This document shows, one piece after another, positions 1 through 6,916 of a DNA stretch of 20,762 nucleotides. Made by a program: the position numbers and the translations under genes. The DNA comes from Thermotogae bacterium (GTDB lineage Bacteria > Thermotogota > Thermotogae > B3-G13). The notes below the pieces were generated by a model. It worked only from the letters and a program-made list of their open reading frames with translations, made no database searches and was not told where the DNA came from. The stretch spans positions 1 to 20,762 of the forward strand of contig WFSK01000086.1 of assembly GCA_015486095.1 (NCBI GenBank), read 5' to 3'. Position 1 is the first letter of the stretch. Every line of letters begins with the position of its first letter.

Positions 1-1650
1 TACCTTGGAGACCTTTGAATTCATATATATCTTTACATCCCCATTTTTCAGATCCTTAAGAGTCATTGCCTTTTCTATCGTTTCCATTCCTCTGGCTATT
101 TCACCGAGCATCTCCACTATTATTACTCTATTCCCTTTTTTCATCAACTTGTGAGCGATTTCAACCCCTATCAATCCACCTCCTATTATCAAAACGTTTT
201 TATTCTCAGGCAAATTCTCATCAAAAAGGATCTCAGCCCAATGATATTCCTTTAGTCCCTCTATTGGTGGTATCACAGGTTCTGAACCCGTTGCGAGTAT
301 CACACCATCATAATTTCTCGAGATAATATCCTCCTTCGTTGCTTCCTTAAATATTATCTCGATTCCCGCTTTCTCCATTTCGACAACGTAGTAATCGATG
401 AGTTTCTTCAATGAATCTTTATCTGGAGGGAGATAAGCGAGATTGAATTGTCCACCAAGTTCATTCTTTTCATATAATACTACTTTATGTCCTCGCTTTC
501 TCAGGATCAGAGCAGATTCTATGCCGGCGAGTCCTCCACCAACTACGGCATACGTTTTTCTTTTTTCTGCCGGCTCAATGGTTTCGAGGTCGTTCCCCAC
601 GGTTGGATTTACCACACACTGGATGCCTTTACCAGATTTGACCCCACCGAGGCATCCTTCACTACATGCAAGACATGGCCTTATATCACCTTTTACTAAT
701 TTTAGATATTTACCCACGAGTTCTGGATCCGCGACCAATCCTCTTCCAATAGCGATGTAATCGGCATCATACTCTTTCTTCAATATTTCGATATCTTTCT
801 CACTGTCCACTCTGCCCACGAAGATCACTGGTATATTAACTTCTTCTTTGATCTCTCTGGCCATCTCCCAGGTTTTTCCTTTTGGTACGAACATGTGTTG
901 GAAATACCATGCGGGTGTTGAACAAACTGTACCAGCGGATACATGTATTGCCTCGACTCCTTCTTTCTCAAGGATCTTTGAAAGGGCTACCATCTCTGGC
1001 AATTTTATCCCCCCAGGGATCATCTCATCGCCACTTATCCTAACGATTACGGGTAATGCAATGGCATCTATAACCGCTTTTAAAACCTCTAAAGGAAATC
1101 TTATCCTGTTATCAAAACTTCCCCCGTATTCATCTGTTCTATCATTAACTGCAGGAGAGATGAATTGAGCTAGCAGATAACCGTGTCCAAATTGCAATTC
1201 TATAAGATCAAATCCAACCTTTTCGGCCCTTTTAGCAGCCTCTACATATAGGGTAATAACCTTATCCATATCTTTCCTATCCATCCTCTTGGGTATTGCT
1301 CCACCGTTTTCACAGGGTCTATCGGTGGAAGAAATGAAATAATTACCTGGAATATTCGGATTTGCCATCCTGCCAGGATGATTGAGATGAGCGATGACTT
1401 TTGTATCGAACTTGTGTATAGAATCAACTAATCTTTTCAATCCCGCTATCTTATTATCGTTATCGATCCCTATTTGCGTGGGAATCTCACGTAATCCTTT
1501 ATTCAAATAGAAGGGCTCAACAGTAACAGCACCTAAATATCGACTCCTCGCACCATAGAAATCTATGTGTTTCTCTGTGACTCTGCCACTCTCGTCACTA
1601 AACCCCAATTTAACAGGGGCAAAAATAAAGTTGTTCTTTAATCTTAACAT
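1..1650 (-). CDS. Enoate/2,4-dienoyl-CoA reductase-like NADH:flavin oxidoreductase (partial)
   Basis: The frame stays open from ATG 1650 to base 1 (550 residues) and the C-terminus lies outside the window. An N-terminal old-yellow-enzyme TIM barrel fills about residues 1-320: FAPVKLG near the start, LNHPGR, GHGYLLAQFISP at about 155-167, and NDRTDEYGGSFDNR. A 4Fe-4S motif with spacing C-x2-C-x3-C-x11-C is at C326, C329, C333 and C345. FAD-binding GGGLAG follows at 371-376 and a second Rossmann motif GGGLIG at 490-495. This FMN/FeS/FAD order is that of the 2,4-dienoyl-CoA reductase / 2-enoate reductase / trimethylamine dehydrogenase family, which reduces activated C=C bonds or oxidises amines with NAD(P)H. 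The barrel motif reads LQFGHGY, with Gln153 where classical OYEs have His. The SD AAGGAGG precedes the ATG. It lies 74 bp after the radical SAM gene on the same strand and is probably co-transcribed. The substrate is unknown. Confidence 0.9.
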   Translation of the reverse strand, partial: MLRLKNNFIFAPVKLGFSDESGRVTEKHIDFYGARSRYLGAVTVEPFYLNKGLREIPTQIGIDNDNKIAGLKRLVDSIHKFDTKVIAHLNHPGRMANPNIPGNYFISSTDRPCENGGAIPKRMDRKDMDKVITLYVEAAKRAEKVGFDLIELQFGHGYLLAQFISPAVNDRTDEYGGSFDNRIRFPLEVLKAVIDAIALPVIVRISGDEMIPGGIKLPEMVALSKILEKEGVEAIHVSAGTVCSTPAWYFQHMFVPKGKTWEMAREIKEEVNIPVIFVGRVDSEKDIEILKKEYDADYIAIGRGLVADPELVGKYLKLVKGDIRPCLACSEGCLGGVKSGKGIQCVVNPTVGNDLETIEPAEKRKTYAVVGGGLAGIESALILRKRGHKVVLYEKNELGGQFNLAYLPPDKDSLKKLIDYYVVEMEKAGIEIIFKEATKEDIISRNYDGVILATGSEPVIPPIEGLKEYHWAEILFDENLPENKNVLIIGGGLIGVEIAHKLMKKGNRVIIVEMLGEIARGMETIEKAMTLKDLKNGDVKIYMNSKVSKV

Positions 1651-1711
1651 CTTATTTCCTCCTTAAAGTTCTTTTTCATTACCTCAAAGAGCACAATAAA
1701 GTCTTACGGAA

Positions 1712-1728
1712 TTAGAGTTAAACCCTAA
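1712..1728. other. 17-bp imperfect palindrome at the radical SAM stop codon
   Basis: TTAGAGTTAAACCCTAA is an imperfect palindrome with 8-nt arms, one mismatched pair and a central A. It overlaps the TAG stop of the radical SAM gene and precedes the flavoenzyme gene. It could be an operator or a chance dyad. No other copy was noticed in the window. Confidence 0.25.
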
Positions 1729-3218
1729 TGAATATTCGATAGATAGTTCTCGAAAGTCTTTCTAAAATTGAAACCATAAATTGCAAGGGTAATCGCCAAA
1801 GGAAAAACTCGTGGATGCCTGAATAAAGACCAGAAAAAGAGTTTCCAATAATACATCCTTTCTCTCTTCACTATACCTAGAAAAAACATAGATTTAATTA
1901 AAGCAATGATAGAGCTGGGATAAAGGTGTATCGATTTCTTTTTCGGCGGCTTATATTCTTTCAAAAAGCTCATGACCCGCTTGGAATAATATCTGGGTGA
2001 GTAGATCGTACTGATGATCTTTCTATAACCAGTAATGAGGGTCTTATAATCCATCTTAGGGATAAAGTTCATCGAGAAATCCGTATTGTCACCGGTTGCA
2101 TCCTTCAACAATCTTTTTTCTCTCGCGAGGCGCAAGTACAATCTGGTATCACGAGGAGCGTTTAACAGGCCAACCATAGCAGTTGCGATTCCGCTCTTCT
2201 GAACGAATGAGATCAGCCTTTCGAAGATCGAAGGTGAATCGTGGTCGAATCCTACTATAAATCCGGCTTGTACCTGCAGACCGGACTTCTGAATCTTTTT
2301 CACGCTGGCTAATAGATCTCGATTACGATTCTGAAACTTACCACATTCTGTTAAACTCTCTTCATTTGGAGTTTCAATACCAACGAATACTGAATCAAAA
2401 CCTGCCTTAACCATCAATTGCATGAGTTCGTTATCATCGGAGAGATTTATCGATGCCTGTGTGCCAAAGGTAAAAGGATATCTTCTTGTTTCCATCCAAT
2501 CGATCATGGCAGGCAGGATCTCTTCCTTCAATTTTCTTTTATTCCCTATGAAATTATCATCAACAATGAATACTCCACCTCGCCAACCTGACGAATACAA
2601 GCTCTCTAATTCTGCTAACATCTGATCTTTGGTCTTCGTGCGTATCTTGTGTCCAAAGAGTAAGGTAACGTCACAAAACTCGCAATTGAATGGACAGCCT
2701 CGGGAATATTGGATACACATTCGGGCATACTTCTTCATATCGACGATCTCCCATAGCGGAACGGGTGTTTTTTCTATGCTTGGGAATTTTTTGGTGGTAT
2801 AGATGTGTTTGGCAACCCCATTTTTTAAATCCTCTAAGAAGATAGGTAGTGTGACCTCTGCCTCGTTGAGTACCAGGTGATCTACTGCTTCAAAATCCTT
2901 ATAATTACTGGTAAAGAGAGGACCACCAGCGACGATTTTGGTCCCCAACCTTTTGCATTTAGCGATTATTCTATTCACAGATTTCTTTTGAATGGACATA
3001 GCACTGATGAACACATAATCAGCCCATTTGATCTCTCTATCGCTCAACGGTGTCACTGCCATATCCACGAGTTTTTTCTCCCACTCTTTGGGAAGCATCG
3101 ACGCCACAGTTAACAAACCCAAAGGTGGTAAACTTGCCTTTTTAGAAATAAACTTCAAGGCATATCTAAACTTCCAGAAGGTATCTGGATATTCTGGGTA
3201 AACAAGAAGTATTTTCAT
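1725..3218 (-). CDS. B12-binding-type radical SAM protein (DUF4070-like C-terminus)
   Basis: This is a 497-residue protein. Residues 1-150 resemble a cobalamin-binding-like Rossmann domain (KILLVYPEYP, PPLGLLTVASML, KIVAGGPLFTS). The DxHxxG base-off motif is absent, as is common in this class. The radical SAM CxxxCxxC is at C175, C179 and C182 in GCPFNCEFC, followed by VDDNFIGN and a barrel containing FVGIETPNEESL. The C-terminal about 120 residues contain basic and hydrophobic or aromatic stretches (about 430-490) that could sit on a membrane. Relatives include B12-dependent radical SAM enzymes that methylate or couple unactivated carbons, among them hopanoid and other lipid modifiers. The substrate here cannot be read from sequence. 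The start has SD AAAGGAGA seven or so bases upstream. It follows porB by 79 bp on the same strand, across a hairpin, and precedes the flavoenzyme. Family assignment is sure; function is open. Confidence 0.9.
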   Translation of the reverse strand: MKILLVYPEYPDTFWKFRYALKFISKKASLPPLGLLTVASMLPKEWEKKLVDMAVTPLSDREIKWADYVFISAMSIQKKSVNRIIAKCKRLGTKIVAGGPLFTSNYKDFEAVDHLVLNEAEVTLPIFLEDLKNGVAKHIYTTKKFPSIEKTPVPLWEIVDMKKYARMCIQYSRGCPFNCEFCDVTLLFGHKIRTKTKDQMLAELESLYSSGWRGGVFIVDDNFIGNKRKLKEEILPAMIDWMETRRYPFTFGTQASINLSDDNELMQLMVKAGFDSVFVGIETPNEESLTECGKFQNRNRDLLASVKKIQKSGLQVQAGFIVGFDHDSPSIFERLISFVQKSGIATAMVGLLNAPRDTRLYLRLAREKRLLKDATGDNTDFSMNFIPKMDYKTLITGYRKIISTIYSPRYYSKRVMSFLKEYKPPKKKSIHLYPSSIIALIKSMFFLGIVKRERMYYWKLFFWSLFRHPRVFPLAITLAIYGFNFRKTFENYLSNIH

Positions 3219-3258
3219 CTTTTCTCCTTTTCAAAACATAAGGCATTACAGGTGTGAA

Positions 3259-3284
3259 ATCGGGTGAGGTCCTCCTCACCCGAT
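3259..3284 (-). terminator. Hairpin between porB and radical SAM gene (possible terminator/attenuator)
   Basis: A perfect 11-bp inverted repeat (ATCGGGTGAGG / CCTCACCCGAT) closes a 4-nt loop 14 bp after the porB stop. Read on the minus strand it is followed by TTCACACC, not a long U-tract. Termination may therefore be partial, or the stem may act as an mRNA stabiliser or processing site that lowers expression of the downstream radical SAM and flavoenzyme genes relative to por. Confidence 0.55.
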
Positions 3285-3297
3285 CCACGTTTAGTAT

Positions 3298-4236
3298 CTA
3301 AACCTGTTTTGTAGCCTCTTCCAACTTCAACAGTCTTTCCCAACGTCTATTCACTTCATTTTGAAATTCTTCTATTAGCGCCTTACCCCCTTCTCTTTTG
3401 AAGAGATGGCTGAATCTCCCCTGAATCTTCAGGAACTCCTCGAGGGGCTTTGGTTTTCTCGGTTTGTAGTTGATCTTGTACACACCATCTACCACCTCAT
3501 AAAGTGGCCAATAATTCGTCTCAACACCTAACTTTGCCACTTCCATTGCCTGATCGGTACGCACTCTCCAGAATCTAACGCAAGGAGAGAGGGCGTTTAT
3601 AAAGGCAGGACCTTCATATTCTATGCCTCTCTTAACCTTATTCATGAAATCTTGCCAGTGAGAGATACTCGCCTGGGCAACGTATACCTTTCCATGACCT
3701 GCGATTATCTCCGTTATGTTTTTCTTAACCTGTAGTTTGCCAAGACTCACTTTGCCAATTGGAGCTGTGGTAGTATTCGCTCCGGTAGGGGTGGCTCCCG
3801 ATCTCTGATTTCCTGTGTTCATGTATCCTTCGTTATCGTACAGTATGTAGAGAAAGTCATGACCTCTTTCTATGGCCCCGGATAATGCCTGTATTCCAAT
3901 ATCGTATGTACCACCATCTCCGCCGAACGCGATGAACTTTATATCCCTGTCGATCTTGCCCTTTCTCTTTAATACTTTGTATGCTGCCTCCACTCCAGAT
4001 ATTGTAGCAGCTGCGTTCTCAAATGCGTTGTGTATCCAGGGAACTTTCCAGGCACTGTAGGGATATATAGTGGTGGAAACCTCAAGACAACCGGTTGCAT
4101 TCGCCACCACCACATCGTAATCGGTTGCCATTAAGGCCAGTTTAACGAGTGTGGGAGCAGGGCAACCCGGACATAACCTGTGTCCACTCGCGAGTCTCCA
4201 TTCTTTCTTCACCATATCTTTTAACATGAATGCCAT
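3298..4236 (-). CDS. porB: Pyruvate:ferredoxin oxidoreductase beta subunit
   Basis: This is the thiamine-diphosphate-binding catalytic subunit that decarboxylates pyruvate and passes electrons to a proximal 4Fe-4S cluster. Visible motifs are CPGCPAP and NATGC (three of the cluster cysteines), a later SPCVRFWR cysteine, the ThDP/Mg motif GDGGTYDIG, and DNEGYMNTGNQRS, which is typical of archaeal and Thermotoga-type POR beta. The length of about 312 residues fits the family. A GTG nine bases upstream (4245) is in frame, but it sits 3 nt from AAGGAG. The ATG at 4236 has GGTG/AAGGAG at usable distances and is preferred. It lies 16 bp after porA and is the last por gene. Ferredoxin-linked acetyl-CoA production is the expected role. 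Confidence 0.96.
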   Translation of the reverse strand: MAFMLKDMVKKEWRLASGHRLCPGCPAPTLVKLALMATDYDVVVANATGCLEVSTTIYPYSAWKVPWIHNAFENAAATISGVEAAYKVLKRKGKIDRDIKFIAFGGDGGTYDIGIQALSGAIERGHDFLYILYDNEGYMNTGNQRSGATPTGANTTTAPIGKVSLGKLQVKKNITEIIAGHGKVYVAQASISHWQDFMNKVKRGIEYEGPAFINALSPCVRFWRVRTDQAMEVAKLGVETNYWPLYEVVDGVYKINYKPRKPKPLEEFLKIQGRFSHLFKREGGKALIEEFQNEVNRRWERLLKLEEATKQV

Positions 4237-4252
4237 ACTTTTCACCTTCTCC

Positions 4253-5428
4253 TTACTCTCTCAGACCGAGATAACCTTCGCCTTCGAAGAATTCACCCTT
4301 TATCAAACGCTCAAATGCCGTTCTGGCATGCTCCGGGGTGAAATCACGGCCACCCAAACCATAAACATAGGATTGAAGGATCGGTCTTTCTTTTACGGTA
4401 TACAATGCCGACTTTACTTCGGAATAGATAGGTGCTTCCGCACCAAAAGATGCAGACCTATCCAATACAGCTACCGCTTTCTTGCCATCGAGGGCCTCTG
4501 CTATTCTCTTAACAGGGAAGGGTCTGAACACCCTGATCTTCAATAAACCTACCTTCTTACCTTCTCCTCTCATCTCGTCTACAACGTACTTGACCGTCCC
4601 TGCAGATGAACCGAGCGTAACTATCGCGTATTCCGCATCATCGAGTTTATAGGATTCGATGAAGTCATATTCGTTCCCTGTTATCTCTGATAACTCTGCC
4701 GCAATCTGAGGGAATACCTTTTCGGCTTCCTTCATGGCCTCTATCTGTTGTCTCTTGTGCTCGAAGTAATAATCGTAAAGGTCGAGAGGTCCGTAGGTAA
4801 CTGGATGCTCTACATCCAAGAGAGGAGCATGGGGAATATGTTCTCCCACGAATTCTTTTACCACATCATCCGGTAATAGTTCTACATTCTCGACCGCATG
4901 GGAAATGATAAAACCATCTTGATTGACCATAACGGGAAGGAGTACATTTTCCTTCTCCGCCCATTTCATAGCGAGTATAGTGCTTTCGTAGACTTCCTGG
5001 GCATTTTCACAGAAGATCTGGATCCAGCCTGAATCCCTTTCTGCCATGGTATCGCTGTGATCACAATGGATGTTTATAGGTCCGCTCAAAGCCCTGTTGG
5101 CTATGGACATCACTATGGGTAAACGTGTAGATGCGGCTATATATACTATCTCGTGCATCAAAGCTAAGCCGTTGGCTGCAGTTGCCGTCATAACACGTGC
5201 TCCTGCAGCTGCTGCACCGACACAAGCACTCATCGCACTGTGTTCACTTTCAACTGTAACCACCTCTGTATCTACCAATCCATCCGCGGCGAATTGGGTA
5301 AAATTCATCATTATGGGAGTCTGAGGGGTTATTGGATACGCCGCAACTACGTCGGGATTTATCTGTCTCATAGCATGAGCCGATGCCATAGCACCGGTTA
5401 TAGCAACTAACGTCTTTTCAGCTATCAT
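4253..5428 (-). CDS. porA: Pyruvate:ferredoxin oxidoreductase alpha subunit
   Basis: This 391-residue alpha subunit contributes to the ThDP active site and CoA/pyruvate handling. It contains AAYPITPQTPIM near residue 30, the conserved glutamate in VTVESEHSAMS, ATAANGLALMHE and the IHCDHSDTMAERDSGW segment. These are followed by the second domain (VTLGSSAGTVKYVVDEM) and the region around AVLDRSASFG. The ATG at 5428 has a strong SD (AAGGAGGT). It lies 12 bp after porD and 16 bp before porB within one operon. The subunit order gamma-delta-alpha-beta matches Thermotoga and archaeal PORs rather than the single-chain bacterial enzyme. No irregularities were seen. Confidence 0.97.
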   Translation of the reverse strand: MIAEKTLVAITGAMASAHAMRQINPDVVAAYPITPQTPIMMNFTQFAADGLVDTEVVTVESEHSAMSACVGAAAAGARVMTATAANGLALMHEIVYIAASTRLPIVMSIANRALSGPINIHCDHSDTMAERDSGWIQIFCENAQEVYESTILAMKWAEKENVLLPVMVNQDGFIISHAVENVELLPDDVVKEFVGEHIPHAPLLDVEHPVTYGPLDLYDYYFEHKRQQIEAMKEAEKVFPQIAAELSEITGNEYDFIESYKLDDAEYAIVTLGSSAGTVKYVVDEMRGEGKKVGLLKIRVFRPFPVKRIAEALDGKKAVAVLDRSASFGAEAPIYSEVKSALYTVKERPILQSYVYGLGGRDFTPEHARTAFERLIKGEFFEGEGYLGLRE

Positions 5429-5440
5429 CTCTGTACCTCC

Positions 5441-5731
5441 TTACCTCTGGAACTTCGTCTCTGGTTCCATGGTTATGGCCTTAACCGGACATATTGCCGC
5501 ACAGGCACCACAACCTTTACAGTAATCGAGATCCATTCCGGTGACTTTACCATCTTCCACTACTATCGACATATCGGGACATACTACCCAACACAATAGG
5601 CAGTTTATACATTTTTCCGTATTAAGTATTGGTCTTTCGACACGCCAGTTTCCCGTGAGAAAACGTGTCGATGAGCCAGCTTCCGTTAATCCACCTATTG
5701 GGATTTCTTTCCATGTCTTGAGCTCAGCCAC
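5441..5731 (-). CDS. porD: Pyruvate:ferredoxin oxidoreductase delta subunit (2x[4Fe-4S])
   Basis: This 96-residue ferredoxin-like subunit relays electrons from the catalytic beta cluster to soluble ferredoxin. Two CxxCxxCxxxCP motifs are visible, at C41/C44/C47/C51 and C71/C74/C77/C81, enough for two 4Fe-4S clusters. The start is GTG at 5731, overlapping the porG stop by 8 bases, with the SD GAGGAGGTG lying inside the end of porG. This suggests translational coupling. The N-terminal 35 residues (GGLTEAGSSTRFLTGNWR) match the usual POR delta leader. Confidence 0.97.
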   Translation of the reverse strand: MAELKTWKEIPIGGLTEAGSSTRFLTGNWRVERPILNTEKCINCLLCWVVCPDMSIVVEDGKVTGMDLDYCKGCGACAAICPVKAITMEPETKFQR

Positions 5732-6296
5732 TTATCTGCACCTCCTCATAGCCTTTCTGCATCGCCTTTACATTGGCCTCGACTCTCTGTGTTCCTATCT
5801 TCTTCTCGAACATATCCCTGAATTTCTTTTTCAGATCTTCAAGAGATAGCTCATCAACCACCTTCGCAAGAGCACCTAAGATCGGTGTATTCGGTCTGCC
5901 CTCTTTTATCACCTCAAGAGCTATATCCGTTGCATTGACAGTGCATACCTTACCCTTGAAACCAGTCCTCTTCTTAATTTCCTCTGGAGAAAGGACTGTG
6001 TTAACGAGTAACATGCTGTCTTCTTTCATACCTTCCAAGACATCATTTCCGAGTAGAGTTGGGTCTATCACCACCACGACATCAGGATGTTCAACAGCAG
6101 AGTGGATGGTGATCTTTTTGTTACTTATTCTTGTAAATGCTCTCATCGGTGCTCCTGCACGTTCTGCACCATATTCTGGGAAAGCCTGTATATATTTTCC
6201 TGCTCCCAATGATGCCTCAGCCACGATCTGCGCAGCACTCTTAGCACCCTGGCCACCACGGCCATGCCATCTGATCTCCAATATCTTTTCAGCCAA
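5724..6296 (-). CDS. porG: Pyruvate:ferredoxin oxidoreductase gamma subunit
   Basis: This is a 190-residue gamma subunit (domain III of fused PORs). Hallmark motifs are RWHGRGGQGAKSA at the N-terminus, FPEYGAERAGAPMRAFTR, VVVIDPTLL, and NTPILGALAKVV in the C-terminal half. The start is TTG at 6296 with SD GGAGGGAG. No in-frame ATG/GTG upstream is plausible because a stop intervenes. It is the first gene of the por operon, about 100 bases downstream of its promoter. Its SD partly pairs into a leader hairpin (see 6304-6332), which may modulate translation. The gene overlaps porD by 8 bases. Confidence 0.96.
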   Translation of the reverse strand: MAEKILEIRWHGRGGQGAKSAAQIVAEASLGAGKYIQAFPEYGAERAGAPMRAFTRISNKKITIHSAVEHPDVVVVIDPTLLGNDVLEGMKEDSMLLVNTVLSPEEIKKRTGFKGKVCTVNATDIALEVIKEGRPNTPILGALAKVVDELSLEDLKKKFRDMFEKKIGTQRVEANVKAMQKGYEEVQISG

Positions 6297-6303
6297 TTTC
6301 TCC

Positions 6304-6332
6304 CTCCAATCATATCGTAATGATGATTGGAG
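6304..6332 (-). promoter_or_regulatory. por leader hairpin overlapping the porG Shine-Dalgarno
   Basis: On the minus strand a perfect 10-bp stem (CTCCAATCAT / ATGATTGGAG, 9-nt loop) ends inside the porG ribosome site, covering the first GGAG of GGAGGGAG. A second perfect SD-like sequence, AAAGGAGG (6340-6347), lies just upstream. It has no start codon at normal spacing, and its GGAG could pair with the same CTCC. This is visible architecture; a regulatory role is inference. Confidence 0.45.
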
Positions 6333-6401
6333 TTTAACACCTCCTTTATAAAAATTTTTAGAATCCTCAGCAGATCCAAATTATCTACTCCGTTGTTTAG
6401 T

Positions 6402-6428
6402 ATTATAACACTTCTCAGACTACGTCAA
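6402..6428 (-). promoter_or_regulatory. Promoter of the por operon
   Basis: Reading leftward, TTGACG (6428-6423) is followed after 15 bp by a perfect TATAAT (6407-6402), preceded by TGT as in an extended -10. An alternative -10, TAATAC, would give 17-bp spacing. The predicted start near 6395 leaves a leader of about 100 nt before porG. The -35 abuts the repeat element that fills the intergenic region. Confidence 0.75.
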
Positions 6429-6477
6429 GTATTTAGTGGCTGTATAATAAAAAGTTGATGAAGTGGTTGAGGAAAAA

Positions 6478-6551
6478 CATATCGTTGTTTCGATGCAGAC
6501 GTGGTGTATCTTATGCTCTATTCGGTTGATCTTGCATCGGACTGCATCGAG
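6478..6551 (+). repeat. Degenerate tandem unit of the CATCG/CGATG repeat
   Basis: CATATCG...CGATG at 6478 and ATCGGACTGCATCGAG at 6536-6551 correspond to CATATCT...GATG at 6566 and ATCGGTCAGCATCGAG at 6626-6641. The offset is about 88-90 bp, so this looks like a diverged tandem copy of the neighbouring unit. The middle is poorly conserved. Confidence 0.4.
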
Positions 6552-6553
6552 TG

Positions 6554-6644
6554 TTCGGTAGGGGACATATCTTGATGTGCATCGTTGATGTGAACGAACA
6601 TGTTGCTCACTTTCGTCGGTAGCATATCGGTCAGCATCGAGCAT
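6554..6644 (+). repeat. Copy 1 of a dispersed ~90-bp repeat
   Basis: Bases 6554-6591 match 20410-20447 at 33 of 38 positions, and the ends share GCATCGAGCAT (6634-6644 and 20493-20503). The two copies therefore have the same length (about 91 and 94 bp) with conserved ends and a variable middle. The first 27 bases also form the left arm of the large inverted repeat here. Confidence 0.65.
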
Positions 6645-6731
6645 TCTTCCTTGAATGCCGATGCACTCAAAACATCCTGTTTCTCACCAATATCCTACCT
6701 TCCTCCAGCTTCGCAACCGTTCACAACACTC

Positions 6732-6758
6732 GCACGTCAAGATATACCTCCTACCGAA
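6732..6758 (-). repeat. Inverted arm of the dispersed repeat
   Basis: Read on the minus strand, this 27-mer starts TTCGGTAGG and matches 6554-6580 at 23/27 positions and 20410-20436 at 23/27. Similarity then continues patchily (GTGAACG at 6718-6724 reversed versus 6590-6596). Confidence 0.6.
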
Positions 6759-6842
6759 TTGCTTAGATTTTCATCAACACAGTTTGACATAGAGCCGTAT
6801 TTAGTAGCTATCGTGTGTAGTATTTTCACCATCCCCCATCTC

Positions 6843-6871
6843 TTGACAACATTTGTAAAATGTTATATCAT
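6843..6871 (+). promoter_or_regulatory. Promoter of the nanEK operon with internal palindrome
   Basis: TTGACA (6843-6848) is followed after 17 bp by TATCAT (6866-6871). TGT-TATATC at 15 bp is an alternative -10. Between them sits a perfect inverted repeat ACATTT-GTA-AAATGT (6849-6863), ideally placed for a repressor. The RpiR-type regulator encoded in the operon is the obvious candidate, by inference. The nanEK start is about 45 bp downstream, with SD AAGGTGA. Confidence 0.7.
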
Positions 6872-6916
6872 TTATGTAGTTAAATTACGAAATTTTATTT
6901 TAGAAGGTGAAGAATA

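Larger units (their letters stand above)
6429..6811. repeat. Nested palindromic intergenic element (MITE-like or structured RNA)
   Basis: This gene-free stretch between the divergent por and nan operons has concentric symmetry. Direct repeats GTATTTAGTGGCTGT (6429-6443) and GTATTTAGTAGCTAT (6797-6811) match at 13 of 15 positions. Inside them lies a perfect 9-bp inverted repeat, GTTGATGAA (6454-6462) / TTCATCAAC (6770-6778). Inside that, a 27-bp inverted repeat begins TTCGGTAGG (6554-6580; 6732-6758 reversed) with 23/27 identity, and two of the four differences would be G-U pairs in RNA. CATCG/CGATG pentamers recur at 6491, 6535, 6545, 6580, 6635 and 6659. No transposase is present. The clipped open frames here look like nothing known. 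Confidence 0.6.

Noticed and set aside
5773..6351. 192-codon plus-strand frame opposite porG
   Set aside because: It is antisense to a clear POR gamma subunit, with serine/threonine-rich shadow composition.
6143..6379. 78-codon minus-strand frame overlapping the start of porG, which could use the upstream AAAGGAGG
   Set aside because: It is porG read in another frame. No start codon sits at proper spacing from that SD, and its residues resemble no known peptide.
6478..6670. CRISPR-like array because of the recurring CATCG/CGATG units
   Set aside because: Repeats are short, degenerate and unevenly spaced, with inverted copies and no unique-spacer pattern. No cas genes are present.
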